Shown: in pieces, positions 17,942 through 29,019 of the stretch
How positions within the stretch are numbered: position 1 is the stretch's first letter
Layout of the letters: every line of letters begins with the position of its first letter
Assembly: GCA_016718655.1 (NCBI GenBank)
Contig: JADKCV010000031.1
Span: forward strand, 1-64,000
Direction of reading: 5' to 3'
Origin: Flavobacteriales bacterium
GTDB taxonomy: Bacteria; Bacteroidota; Bacteroidia; Flavobacteriales_F; PHOS-HE28
DNA length: 64,000 bases
Translations under genes and position numbers: made by a program
Notes under the pieces: generated by a model
Told to the model about the DNA's origin: nothing
The model's database searches: none
Seen by the model: only the letters and a program-made list of their open reading frames with translations

Positions 17942-20347
17942 TCAACGTACCACACGCACACGCAACCGTCGTGGGCGCCGCTTCCAAAGCCGGACCACCA
18001 GGAACAGTAGACCGAACAGGATGGCCATGCCGATCGCACCACCGGCCATGAGCACGCTGGTGGACGCGTGCCAGGGGCCTTCCATCGTGATGTCCAGTTG
18101 GATCACCCGTTCGCTCCAGACCCCCATTGCATCGCGCGCCCGCACTTCGAAGGTATGTGTGCCATAGGGTAGCCGGTCCAGGCGGACCACCGGGTCGTAC
18201 TGATAGTTCCAATCCTTCTGCCCCTGACCCAACCTCCACGCATAGAGGTTATGGTCCTGTCCGTCGAACGAGAGCAGCGCGAACGAGATCTCGAGGCTGC
18301 CATCTGCTTCGGTCAAGCGCAAGCCATCCTCCACCGTGCGTGTGGTGGGCAATTCATGCCAGTCGTTCGCTTTCGCGGAATACGTCCGGATGGAGGTGAA
18401 CACCAAGGGATGGGCTTGTCCGGTCTCCGATCGATGGAAGCGCTTCGGGTCGAAGACGGTGATCCCGTTCAACCCACCAAAGAAGATCCGACCATCAGGA
18501 GCCTGAGCATGGGCCACCCGGTTGAACTCATCGTTCGTGATCCCATCGGCCGTGGTGAACACGGTGCTTTGGCCGGTCGCCTTGTCGAACCGAACGATAC
18601 CACCGTCCGTGCTCAACCAAAGTTGTCCAAAGGGATCCCCGTAGGTGGCGTAGACCATGTTGTTGGGAAAGCCCGATCGCTTCGTGAACAACCGATGCGC
18701 TCCAGTGCCGGGGTCCACCCGTAACAACCCACTGCCGCGGGTCGCCAGCCAGAACACCCCTTCACCATCCACCATGCAGTGGTGCAGGTCCGCGAACGGT
18801 ATCCGGTCCCCTCCTTCCCCTTGCGTATGCCAACGCTGGAGCACTTGGCCATTGCGCGCGATACGGTAGAGACCCTTGGACGAGGTGACCAATACCTCAT
18901 CCTTTCCATAGGACTGGACCTGAAGTACCGTGGCCTTGTTCAACTCAGGATGTTGGGGGTCGTTCCAGTTCGTGCAAGCACCCGTGGTCGGGTCCAACAG
19001 GTGCAAGCCCTTGGTCCCTCCGAGGATGATCCGTCCACTCTCAAGCGCATGGATCGACCAGATCTTATCGGGGACCGTATAGGTCCGTTCCTTCCCGTGG
19101 GAAGTGCGGCTCACCACCACGGACGGGCCTCCTCGCCACCATACTCCATCCGGGGCCATGTGATTGGCGAACAAGTAGAGCGGTGAGGCAATGCCCTCCA
19201 AGACCTGCGCCGATCCCTGTGTGCTGATGCGGAAGGCCCCTTCCCATTCCGTTACGAGGAGAAGTTCATCGGCATGCCATACCATGCCCCGGCAGATGAG
19301 ACCCAAGCCGTTGTGCAGGGTATCGCGGTAGAGCCATCGATCGAAGAGATCACCTCTGAGATCCACTTGGAACAACCCGAACTCGGTGGCCATCCAAGGG
19401 TCGCCGGAGCGATCCACCAGACAATCCTTCAAGCGGCCCGCCACCTCAGGATAATGGGCCGACAGGTCGAACATCAACCGGCCATCCTGGTCATGGATCC
19501 GGTTATCGACCACGAACATCCCGTTCATGAGCGGCGTGTAATTGGGTGGTCGCCTGATCGGGTCGCCATTGGGCAACTCTTCCGAGAGGCCCAATTCCAT
19601 TGAAAGCGCACTATACGTGTCGTAATAGGTGTTGTTCCTGGCCTCATCCCGGATGCGGTAGAGTGCGCCCCGGGTCCGGCGGCCCGATACCATGGCTTCC
19701 ACATGCGTATCCTTGGTCAGTTCCTTGAACACCTGGGTGCGCCCGTTCAGACCTACCGTGACCAACCGTCGGTCCCAAGTGCTATCGATCAGAAGACCGA
19801 TCACCGCCCCGCTTCCGTCATCACCCAAAGGCTCGAATCGTTCCCCGGGCAAGGCATGCATACGGTAGGTGCCATCGGCAAGCCGCCATAGACAACGTGC
19901 CGGAGAACGGAGACCGAGGACCAACACGCCATCGTCGCGTTGGGGACCGACCCGGATGATCTCGTCCTGGTCCACTGGCAGGTCCGAGACAGGTTCCAAG
20001 CGAGGGGCATCGGGCCTCAACACATCAATGGCGTTGATATCGCCTTCAGCATCCGTTGCGAACACCCATAAACGACCTTCGGCATCGGAACGTAATCCGT
20101 CCACCTCTCCGGCGGATAGACCATCCACCGCGGACCAGTTCCGGAACGTATGACCATCGAAGCGGTCCAACCCGCTCACCGTGCCCACCCAGATGTAGCC
20201 CAGTCCATCCTGGTGCAAGGCCGTCACGTGTCGGTTGCTCATCCCTTGGGCCGCCCCGAACTGCCGAGGGACCACGAGGAACGGGCGTTGCGCGAACAAC
20301 GGACCACCCCCCAACAGGGCGAACGCTAGGATGGACCGCAAGAACAT
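17942..20347 (-). CDS. Two-component-type propeller sensor lacking an output domain
   Basis: 801 residues: signal peptide (ILAFALLGGGPLFAQ), propeller repeats of the two-component-regulator type beginning HVTALHQDGLGYIWVGTVSGL and recurring as IWVG/LWVF/FWLA/LWLS motifs through about residue 600, a Y_Y_Y-like beta-sandwich (SFDGQDHNLYAWRLGQG to THTFEVRARD), one membrane helix (AIGMAILFGLLFLVVRLW) and a tail of only about 13 residues, very basic. Family members usually continue into a histidine kinase or a LytTR, LuxR or AraC output domain; none follows here in any frame before the next gene. It lies 54 bases downstream of the macroglobulin gene and may be cotranscribed. Confidence 0.85.
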   Translation of the reverse strand: MFLRSILAFALLGGGPLFAQRPFLVVPRQFGAAQGMSNRHVTALHQDGLGYIWVGTVSGLDRFDGHTFRNWSAVDGLSAGEVDGLRSDAEGRLWVFATDAEGDINAIDVLRPDAPRLEPVSDLPVDQDEIIRVGPQRDDGVLVLGLRSPARCLWRLADGTYRMHALPGERFEPLGDDGSGAVIGLLIDSTWDRRLVTVGLNGRTQVFKELTKDTHVEAMVSGRRTRGALYRIRDEARNNTYYDTYSALSMELGLSEELPNGDPIRRPPNYTPLMNGMFVVDNRIHDQDGRLMFDLSAHYPEVAGRLKDCLVDRSGDPWMATEFGLFQVDLRGDLFDRWLYRDTLHNGLGLICRGMVWHADELLLVTEWEGAFRISTQGSAQVLEGIASPLYLFANHMAPDGVWWRGGPSVVVSRTSHGKERTYTVPDKIWSIHALESGRIILGGTKGLHLLDPTTGACTNWNDPQHPELNKATVLQVQSYGKDEVLVTSSKGLYRIARNGQVLQRWHTQGEGGDRIPFADLHHCMVDGEGVFWLATRGSGLLRVDPGTGAHRLFTKRSGFPNNMVYATYGDPFGQLWLSTDGGIVRFDKATGQSTVFTTADGITNDEFNRVAHAQAPDGRIFFGGLNGITVFDPKRFHRSETGQAHPLVFTSIRTYSAKANDWHELPTTRTVEDGLRLTEADGSLEISFALLSFDGQDHNLYAWRLGQGQKDWNYQYDPVVRLDRLPYGTHTFEVRARDAMGVWSERVIQLDITMEGPWHASTSVLMAGGAIGMAILFGLLFLVVRLWKRRPRRLRVRVVR

Positions 20348-20401
20348 GCCCGGCTGATACGGACATCGCTTGACCAAGGTTCCTTGGCCAATACCCACAG
20401 C

Positions 20402-23400
20402 CTACTCCTGCACCGTTACACGCCCGCCTGCACTGTGTGTAGCGAATTCCGGGGCGTACATGCACATGGCCGTGGTGATCCCATTGCTGAACTCGCCCGC
20501 GTGTGTGACCCGCAGATCGTAAGTGAACACATACGTCCCCGGTGCGATCCGGTCGAAGAAGAAGTGCATACCTGCGTCACGAATGCTCTGGTAGTATGCC
20601 AGTCCTCCTTGCCATCGGGTCCCGCTCAACACATCCACCGGCTCCAGGCCGGAAGCACGCAGGTCCTTGAGGTGCACGTGGTCCAACCAGCGGTCCGTGC
20701 GCAACTCCAAGCGCACGGTCAAGCGGTCGCCCGGTCGCAGGGAACGCGCCTCGGCCACCGGCACCAAGCGCTCGCCCGCATCGGTGGTTTCCCGAAGCAT
20801 CACCTTTTTGGTCATGGCGAAGGGGCTGGCATGCGCCGTCACCTTGTCCATCTGCTCCAAGTATTGCCAGTGCAGGGCTCCCCATTGCACGCCTGAACTC
20901 GCCGTGGTCACACTCACCTCGGCCATAGCGGGACGTACCTCCGACCCGGACCACTGCTGCTGGAAATAACCGGTCCCGGCCTCCTTCCGATCGGGATCGA
21001 CGGCCACTGCACCCACCGTGATGACAGGCATCGTCGTGGAGGACAGCAGGTCGGGCCCTGTGAGCAACAAGGCATAACAGGCTTCCGCCGTGGCTTTGGT
21101 GGTGCCCCAATCCGTGGTCCGTTTCAAGGTCAAGAGGTGCTGACGCAAGGCGTTCACCGCGTCACCGTCATGGGCCACGCGATCGAAGGCCTCGATCATC
21201 AACGCATGGGTCTCCGTGGGGAAGCTGGTCCAAACCACGCCGGCCTCCAACCCCTTCCAATACATGCCGAGCTCCTCATCCACGGTGGCCCGCTGCTGCA
21301 AGGAGGTGGTGATGAGCTTCGGCACCTGCCCACCACCAAGCCTTTCCAGCGCGATTGCGATCATGGCCTGCTCCTGAAGTCCGAAGCTCAGCCAGTGGGT
21401 GCTTAGCTGCTCCACCAGCCAGGCACCGACGGTTCCCGCACCCCGCTCCATCGGCCATTGCGTGAATTGGCTGCGCACATAAGCGTAGTGAACGTCCAAT
21501 GCCGATGGGCGAGGTAGGCTGTCGTTCTTCACCGCACGCTTCATTCGTTCGAACTCCTCGGCCACCTCCCGATCCAACCATTGCACCGCCAGCTGCACCA
21601 TGGCCTTCGCCTCCTCTCCTTCGGGAAGCGCTCCCAGGACCTCCAAGTGGCCCATCCCCCCCACGATGTGCTGGGTGATGTACCGGGAGGCCTGCATGCC
21701 ACTCCACCACGGCCAGGCTCCGTTCGGCAATTGCATCGCCCGCAATTGGGCCAAGGCCTCCGAGCGCTCTCGGGCCATGCGCTGCAGGTCGAAGAAGAGC
21801 GCGATTCGCCGCTTGCGTTCCGCCTGGTCCTTCGCATCCAGCACCCATGGTGTCTCTTCCAACACCACGGACCGCAGTTCCGGGTTCTTCTCCAAGGCGC
21901 TCAGGAACGCGCTTTCCTCACCGGCCTTTCCCTTGCTCCATGCCGCGAACACCTCAGCGACGGCCGGACGCTTCCGTACGATGTCCGCCGAGAGGGCATT
22001 GGCATAGAAGCGGCTGAAGGTCTGCTCCGCACAGGCATGCGGGTATTCCATCAGGTAGGGCATGGCCTGGATCGCATACCACGCCGGGTTCGGAGTGAAC
22101 TCCAAGGAAAGCGAACGGTGCTGCAACGTGCTGCTTCGCGTAGCCTTGAGCTTCTCGAGGACGAAGCGCCGGGTCCCTGGCTTGGTGAGGGTGATCGGCA
22201 GGCTCTCCGTGACCAGGATACGATCCGTGAGCACAGGTAGGACGCGTTCCTCACCATCGCTGGCTCCCGCGGAGCGCGCCGTGATACGCACGGCCACCGC
22301 GTCCGCACCATCGGGCACGGTCACGTTCCACCGCACAGTGGCACTGGCTCCCGGGCCGGCCTTGAACGCAACGGAAGGCCGGGTCAAGGCGAAGGCCTGT
22401 CCCATGGGGCTGTTGGTGCGCGGGTCGAAGAGTTCCAAGGTGGCGGTGCCCGAACGTGCCCCCCCTTCGAGCACGTTCACTTTGGCCGTCAAGGTGATGC
22501 GGTCGCCTTGGCGCAGGGTGCGCGGCAGGTTGGGTACCACCATCAACGGCTTCTGCGTGACGGTGCTGCGCGCGATGTGGGCCAGTTGCAGGTCCTTGGT
22601 GTGTGCCAGTCCCATGAAGTTCCACCGCGTGAGCGCATCGGGCATGGTGAAGCGAAGTACAATGGTGCCGTCGCGATCGGTCAATTGCTCCGGCAGGAAG
22701 AAGGCGGTCTCCCGGAAGTCACTGCGGATGACCGCGCCCGGCGCTTGTGAAGCCTTGGGGCCTTGCGCCTCGGCAGGTTCCTCGGCCTTCGGAACTGCAT
22801 CGGGTGGGACCGGAACGTTGCGCCCTGGTACCGATGCATCGGCCATGGCCAGCATCTCCCCACCGCGCATCTGATAACCCCTGCCACCGCCAAGCACCTC
22901 CATTCCGAAGGTGTTCAGGTAGGGCGGGTTGTACGGTGCCAGAGCTACAGCGCCCATGGGTTGCCACCAACCACCACCGGTCACCGGACCGAAAGGGGAG
23001 GCATTGTTCCAGCCCAACTCCACCGGGTTGTCCGACCAGATGTCCATGCGCCACTCGTGGGGCGCGAAACGGTCCAACGATGCGTCGTACAACACGCTCA
23101 ACACCTGCGCAGCCACCTGTTCCTTGCGTGGTCCCCTGATCCGCAGTCGCCACTCCTCCTTCGCACCGGGCAGCAACTTGTCGCGGAAGCTCTGCCACTC
23201 CACCTGCAACTGCTTGTTGCTCCATGGCACCGTGATCGGCAAGGTTGTCCGGTGTTCACGGCCTCGTTCCACGCTCACGAAATGCACGGCGAATCCGCCT
23301 CGATCATCCTCCATCACAGGGAGTTCGACCAGTTGTTGCCCCCGGCGAAGGAGCAGGCTGCGGCTCGCTACGATGAGGCCCTTGCGCTCCACTTCCATCA

Positions 23401-26381
23401 ATACACGACACTGGGGCAGGGCACTGCTCAGCAGCAAGCGCGCCTTGGTCCCGGGCTCACAGCGCTCCTGTAGGGCGTGGACATGGAAGGCCTTGTCCAG
23501 GAAACCCGTGTTCTGGATGGCGTCATCGATGATCGTGAGGTGCTTGGTGACCTTGACCGTGCGCCCATTCGCATCCGCGGCGCTCACCTCCATGCGGTAC
23601 ACACCCACGGTCCAATCGGGCACTCCGGCCAACACCAGTCCCTTCGCATCGGCCTTGAAGGCCCTGCGCTCCAACACCACCCGACCCTCGGCCCAGGTCC
23701 CCACATCGGATGCATCCGGCCCGACCGAAGTGCCATCCAAGGCACGGTCCGCACGTGTCAGGACGCGCTCCCGGACAGGCGCATCGGCCGGGGGCTGTAG
23801 CTCCACGATCCGGACTTCCATCGGCAGGTCCACCGGCTGACCCTGCAGGTTGGTCACCTGCACGGACAGGCTGGTGGTGCGCGCACGGTCCACCACGTCG
23901 GGACCGTCGATCCGGATGTCGATGCTGCGGTAGCCGACCGCGAAGGCGGTGCTGCCCTGTTGGGTCTCACCGGCGATGTCCACCACATCCACTTCCACGC
24001 TGTAGGTGAAGGTGGGGTCAGCGTCCCGAGGGAAAGCCGCATCGGGGACCAAGGGGAAGCTCAGCGAAAACGTTCCCGTGGCATCACAAACCGCACTGCC
24101 ACTGGCGATCGCGGTCTCCTGACCCCATGGCAGTCCGCGCCAGGGTCCTCCACACCACCAGGGCATCCGCGCGCCCCGCTTCACCGTCCAACGCACTTGT
24201 GCACCGTCCAGCGGTACACCCGCGTAGCTCCTTGCCTTACCGGTCACCGTGGCCGTTCCACCCAGGGCCGGCGTGCCTTCCACCGGATCCATCAGTACTT
24301 CGAAGGTGGGCCGCTTGTACTCCTCCACGTGGAAATAGTGGCTCCCCAATGGTCCTGCTTCCAGACGCATACCGCCTGTGAGCCCTCCCACCGGCAGGTC
24401 GAAGGTTCCGCTCACCGATCCGTAGGCATCGGTCACCAGGGGCTTCATCGCCACCTCCTCGCCGTTGACGTTGAAGAGCCTCAGCTCCACCCGTTCATTG
24501 GCTCGGATGGTGGATCGCCCACCTTCCTGATGCACCAGGATCCCTTTGAAGAACAGCTGCTGTCCCGGCCGATAGATGGCCCGGTCCGTGAAGAGGAACA
24601 AGCGGTCCACTACTTCCATGCGCACGAAGGGACCCACCGTGCCTCCATTGGACATCCGTGACGAAGTGGTCACCTCCATCGCGCAGCTCCCAATACAGTT
24701 GGCCCCGTGTCTGCTGCAGTTCCGCCCGGACGCGGCCCTCGTTGTCGGTGACGAACTCCCCCACAACTTGAGCACCGGCGGCATCCCGCTGATAGGGGTC
24801 GATCGTATAGGCGGTCGCCTTCACGTTGGACCTGGGCATGCCGCTCCACCGGTCCAGCACCAGCAGCTCGTCGGCACCGGCACGCTGCCGCTGCACCACG
24901 GCCATGGCCGTACTCCACAGCGTTATCCTGGCGCGTGGTGCCGCCTCACCACCGAAGGACTCGGCAGCGCTCAGCAATACGGTGTAGCGCCCAGCGGGAA
25001 GGCCCTCCATGGGCAGGTCCACCACATGCTCCTGTAGGTCACCGTCATCGGGAAGGTCCACGCTCCAGGCCAGTCGCGGGGTGCGTGCGAGTAGCGCGCT
25101 CCACACCTCCGCCTCGTCCACCCACGGTGCATCCTTCACCCAGGCATCGTCCACTACACGCACCCACACCCGGCGCAGGTTCGCATAACGCAGCGCGATG
25201 GTGTTGGGCATCCCAGGCACCACCGCCTGCTCGGCCTCGGCCACCAGCACGGGTTGCTCCAAGGTCTGCTTCAGGATGGCTGCATGACGCGCACCCCGGC
25301 TCGCCGGCCAACGCTCCATGGCCTGCATGCACATGGTCCGAGCCGTGCGCTTCTCCCACTTCCAAGCATCGCCCGCCGAACGGTCGTAGGATGCGGCTTG
25401 ATCGGCATGCCACTGGGCGATACGCGCCGTGACCATGGACCAACTGCTGTCACTGGGCAACCGCGAGCGCAGTTCTTCCAAGGCGCCCAACAGGAGGCTA
25501 TCCCGGTCGGGAGCGCTGCTGTTGGTATGCACGAAGGTGAGCCGTTCCAAGGTGGCATCCACCAAGCCGTCGATGGGGTCGCGGTTCAGGTGGGTGCGCT
25601 CCAACTGCTGGTGGATGCGCAGGGCCTGGAAGAGCCACGAACTGCTGTCGCGATGGGCCAAGGGACGGAGGATCCAAGGCTCGAACAAGGTGAAGGGTGT
25701 CGCTCCCTCCAGCTGGAAACGCCACGTCGGTTCCGTCAACCGGGTCTCCGGGTTGGACAACACTTCCAACGCACGGTGGGCAAGCACATCGAAGAGGCTC
25801 GGTCGCGAAGCACGCGCCGTTCCATCGTCGATGAGCAACTCACCCAATTCACTGCTCGGGATGCGTCGCAGGGTGTCCAGCTCCTGCATGGAGCGTTGGT
25901 ACAGTCCAAGGATGTGGGACATGTACTGGCCCTGTGTCCAGGTCTCCGCATCGGGACCAGCGGCCGTGCTCATCTCCGTGCGCTCCAGCACCTGCCAACG
26001 CCGCTGCTGGTAATGGTTCCACCACTGTTCGGCCGCCACGCTGTACAACACCTGCTGCAAGGGGATCGGCGCCTCGGCCGCACGCTGCTCCAGTTCGCGC
26101 AGCCCTTCTTGCATATCCCCGCCGGCGTACGCCCTGAACCGCAGCACGTGCATCCACGCCTTGAACTCGGTACGCCAGTCCCCTTCGGCCAAAGCCTCGG
26201 ACCGGATGGTTCCGCTCAGCTCCAAGGCGGTCGCATATTGGCCGATCCCGGCCAGGGAATCCACCTGCGCCCAACGGGCATCGGTAGCGGGTCCGGTGTG
26301 CACAGGGTTCTTATGGGTTCGGCACGCACCGAGAACGGCGGCGCTCAACAGCACGAGGAATGAGGATCGTACGATGGACAT
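20402..26381 (-). CDS. Bacterial alpha-2-macroglobulin lipoprotein (frame break near 24640)
   Basis: About 1,990 residues after joining two frames. N-terminus ends in lipobox VLGAC (Cys20), so it is membrane-anchored. In order: helical N-terminal region, MG1-type domains, the MG2 signature (FLFTDRAIYRPGQQLFFKG), further MG domains, the ANATO-replacing linker rich in Pro/Ala, the A2M domain (DRDGTIVLRFTMPDALTRW) and the thioester domain with CAEQ at 22022-22033 (PHACAEQTF, about residue 1450). Such proteins trap proteases in the periplasm through an internal Cys-Gln thioester. The frame breaks between WELRDGGDHFVTD and SNGGTVGPFVRM, near 24640. Two separate genes are unlikely, since the break falls inside one MG domain and the second half has no start signal. 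No pbpC neighbour, unlike many proteobacterial homologues. Confidence 0.9.
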
Positions 26382-26398
26382 GGGGCATGGACAGGGCA

Positions 26399-26406
26399 CA
26401 AAGGTG
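26399..26406 (-). promoter_or_regulatory. -7 box (CACCTTTG) of the macroglobulin gene
   Basis: xAyCTTTG box 17 bases before the macroglobulin ATG on the minus strand. Confidence 0.4.
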
Positions 26407-26452
26407 CATGTCCTTCCGCGGTACCCTCGCACCCATCCGTCACCTTCACCCC

Positions 26453-26460
26453 GATCTTCG
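26453..26460 (+). promoter_or_regulatory. -7 box variant (GATCTTCG) of the YecM gene
   Basis: Ends five bases before the GTG start; identical to the box of the GTG-start membrane protein at 2966-2973. Confidence 0.4.
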
Positions 26461-26465
26461 CTGTC

Positions 26466-26966
26466 GTGCTGCCCGATCATCACCCTTTCCTGGTCCGTCT
26501 GCTGGCCGCCGTGGAACACGACCTGCCCGAAGTCGCGCACTGGCCCTTGGACCACCTGTGCTACCGGGTCGATTCCGCGCAACGCTATGCCGCGATCAAC
26601 GAGGCCCTGGCCGAACATGGGGTGCTCCTCGCCGAGTCGACCATCGGGGGAAGGCCCATCGCCACCTACCGCCTGCACCGACCCTTGCGCTTCAAGGGTC
26701 GCAGCATCCACGTGATCGAAGTGCCTGCACCCAAGCCGGGCAGCGCCTATCCCGAAGGCTGGGAGCATGCCGAATTCGTGGCGGATGTGCCGCTAGCTAC
26801 GCTGGTGGAGGCCCATCCGCAACTACCTTGGGAACTGGACGATCTGCACAAGACGCTGAACCCGGACCTACGCTTGCGCTACGCCGGCTTCAGCGTCAAG
26901 TTCCACGAACGCTCCTTGGAAGCCGTGATCGCCGGTGAACAAGGATCACGTCCCGAGCGCGCCTAG
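26466..26966 (+). CDS. YecM family protein (VOC fold)
   Basis: 166 residues related to E. coli YecM, a VOC-superfamily protein of unknown substrate. Family features: LDHLCYRVDSAQRYAAINEA near the N-terminus, IATYRLHRPLRFKGRSIHVI, VIEVPAPKPGS and EHAEFV, which supply the His and Glu of the putative metal site. GTG start supported by the promoter box. Converges on the FAD oxidoreductase with 22 bases between stops. Confidence 0.85.
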   Translation: MLPDHHPFLVRLLAAVEHDLPEVAHWPLDHLCYRVDSAQRYAAINEALAEHGVLLAESTIGGRPIATYRLHRPLRFKGRSIHVIEVPAPKPGSAYPEGWEHAEFVADVPLATLVEAHPQLPWELDDLHKTLNPDLRLRYAGFSVKFHERSLEAVIAGEQGSRPERA

Positions 26967-26988
26967 CAGCGATTTCCGGAACCCGGCC

Positions 26989-28050
26989 TCACTCCTTTGT
27001 CCGCCCATCCGAGGCATCCGGGAGCACGCGGTCCCACTGCACCTCCGGATCCAGCGCCGTGCCATGGAAGAGGTGGGAGACCAGGTGTTCGGCACACCAC
27101 GGCGCCAACAGCACCCCACGTGATCCCAGGCCATTGAACAGCGCCTCACCCGGACCCGTGATACCCAACAGGGGACGACGGTCGCGCGCAGCAGGACGCA
27201 CACCCGCAGTATGGGACAGCACCTCCACGGGTGCATCCACCAGCTGCGTCAAGCGCTCCAACAACCAGGTTCGCCCGGCCTCGGTGGGGCCTTCGAACAC
27301 ATCGTTCCATTGGAACGTGGCACCCACACGGAAGCGATCCTCCCCCATCGGGAGTATGAATACGCCACGATGGACCATGCGGGTCAACACAAGCCCTGGG
27401 ATGCGCACCACCAAGGTCTCGCCTTTCACCGGCACAAGGCCATGCGGCGAGGTGAAAGGACCCTGACAACGGACCAACCACCGCGCTTCCACCGCACCCA
27501 CACACACGCCATCGGCCCCTACCCGGATGTCCTGCTCCTCCACCAACTGCTCGCTCAGCGCTCCGGCATCCAGCAATTCCTCGTGCTGGGCGGCCAACAG
27601 GGCGGGCACATCCAGCCAGGCCGATCCGCGTACGGTACCGTATCCATGGGGAGCGTTGAAGGGTCCATCGTCCACCTCCTGTTCGGCCTGTAGCGTAGCG
27701 AACGGAGCGCTTTCCGGTGCGGTCATGGCCCGCTGCCATTGGTCCACCTCCTTGGCCGTGGGGAAGACCTTCACCATGGGCAGGTGATGCCAGCAACGCA
27801 CACCCGAGCGCGACTGCCACGACGTGTAAAGTGCATCGGCCACGGGCAGGAGCTCCTTGGCGCGCCAACTGGGAATGTCCCGTCGCAACACCAAGGGGTT
27901 CACCACACCACCGGCGGCCATGCTCGCATTTCCCTCCTGCTTCCGGTCGAACACATGCACGCTGTGACCCGCGCGTAGCAAGGTCTCCGTCAACACTGCA
28001 CCCGCTATTCCGCGTCCCAGGACCACCACATCCACCACACCCTTGCTCAT
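26989..28050 (-). CDS. FAD-dependent oxidoreductase (DAO family, MnmC-C/ThiO-like)
   Basis: 353 residues. N-terminal FAD-binding motif VVVLGRGIAGAVLTETLLRAG with a following acidic residue in VFDR. The C-terminal block RRPLLGITGPGEALFNGLGSRGVLLAPW is typical of D-amino-acid oxidase-like enzymes, including the C-terminal half of MnmC. Without the MnmC methyltransferase domain beside it the substrate is open: an amino acid or a modified tRNA base are both possible. The start follows a GACCTTTG box (28056-28063) by five bases. Confidence 0.85.
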   Translation of the reverse strand: MSKGVVDVVVLGRGIAGAVLTETLLRAGHSVHVFDRKQEGNASMAAGGVVNPLVLRRDIPSWRAKELLPVADALYTSWQSRSGVRCWHHLPMVKVFPTAKEVDQWQRAMTAPESAPFATLQAEQEVDDGPFNAPHGYGTVRGSAWLDVPALLAAQHEELLDAGALSEQLVEEQDIRVGADGVCVGAVEARWLVRCQGPFTSPHGLVPVKGETLVVRIPGLVLTRMVHRGVFILPMGEDRFRVGATFQWNDVFEGPTEAGRTWLLERLTQLVDAPVEVLSHTAGVRPAARDRRPLLGITGPGEALFNGLGSRGVLLAPWCAEHLVSHLFHGTALDPEVQWDRVLPDASDGRTKE

Positions 28051-28087
28051 GGGTACAAAGGTCGGCGGCGGCGACCCCGTTCCGTGT

Positions 28088-28759
28088 TCATCGCACCGGC
28101 AGGGTCACGGGCGCGAACTCCAGGGTGCTGTCGTTCACCTGCGCGCTCAACGTGAGCACCACATCCTTGCCACGCACCGTGGGGCGCAGCACCCAAGCCT
28201 CCTCATGACCGCCCTTGGAGATGATGCCGTGCTGCACCGATGGACTGAAGGAGGGCACGTTCGGCACTACGATGCGCACCTTGTTGTCCACCCCGAAGCG
28301 CAGTGCGCTATCGGGTTCCACCCGCACGGACCTCAGCAAGGCCGCCAGATCGGTGATCACCACGCGGTTGGCCGTGGAGAAGCTGCGTGTGCTGTCGTTC
28401 AGCAACACGCTATAGGCCAGGAACTGCGCATCATCCAGATCCTCATAGGTGCTCACCGCATGGTACACCAAGGCCCCGTCCTCGGCGTACACCTTGTGTT
28501 CTCCGAAGGGGCGACCGTGCTCCCAACCCTGCACCGCCTTCACCCGGCCATCGGGGAAGTACTCCGTAAGGGTACCGTGCTGAAGGCCCTCCACCACCGG
28601 CACCTCGGCGCGCAGGCGACCATCGGCGAAGTAGACCCGATGGACCTGGGTCGCACTACTATCCACCACTGCCGACGGAGTTGGCTCCGCCGTGGGTGTG
28701 GTGGGTGAACAAGCGGCCAGGCCGATGGACAGCAGGACGAGGAGGCGAGCGGCGAGCAT
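28088..28759 (-). CDS. Lipoprotein with MORN/YwqK-like repeats
   Basis: 223 residues. Lipobox IGLAAC gives a modified Cys near residue 16. Residues about 40-105 hold three MORN-like units (YFADGRLRAEVPVVEG, YFPDGRVKAVQGW, YAEDGALVYHA) of the kind labelled YwqK-type antitoxin repeat, common in Bacteroidota. The C-terminal half is beta-rich without a known family. In-frame start candidates upstream exist, but ATG 28759 directly begins the lipoprotein signal. Confidence 0.75.
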   Translation of the reverse strand: MLAARLLVLLSIGLAACSPTTPTAEPTPSAVVDSSATQVHRVYFADGRLRAEVPVVEGLQHGTLTEYFPDGRVKAVQGWEHGRPFGEHKVYAEDGALVYHAVSTYEDLDDAQFLAYSVLLNDSTRSFSTANRVVITDLAALLRSVRVEPDSALRFGVDNKVRIVVPNVPSFSPSVQHGIISKGGHEEAWVLRPTVRGKDVVLTLSAQVNDSTLEFAPVTLPVR

Positions 28760-28825
28760 GGGTGCAAAGCAACGGAGGCGAGTGGCACGGTATGCGATCC
28801 AACTGCCATCAGTCCTCAAGAATGA

Positions 28826-28873
28826 ACGCGAAGGGCAGTGCAATGAGCGGGTGGTGGTGGAGCGAGGGGGCTG
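28826..28873 (+). pseudogene. Decayed copy of a T9SS gene 3' end
   Basis: Translates as REGQCNERVVVE, nearly the same as the final PEGQRNERVVVE of the T9SS gene ending at 31021. The DNA also matches closely past the position of the stop: AATGAGCG, GTGGTGGT and GAG blocks are shared, while the TAA stop of the intact gene is CGA here. No coding sequence leads into it. Confidence 0.6.
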
Positions 28874-29019
28874 CTTTGGACTTTGGCGCGGAGCATGGTT
28901 TCACGTACCTTCGGGGAGATGGTTGCACGCGTGCCGATACCTGATCATTGGGGTCCACAGCGCTGCGGAACAGATGCCCTGCACCGAGGTGGTTCGCCAC
29001 CTTGGTTCCCAACCCGTCT

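Noticed and set aside
20402..26381. Two separate genes for the macroglobulin
   Set aside because: The split falls inside an MG domain, the downstream part has no signal peptide or start context, and the two parts join in order.
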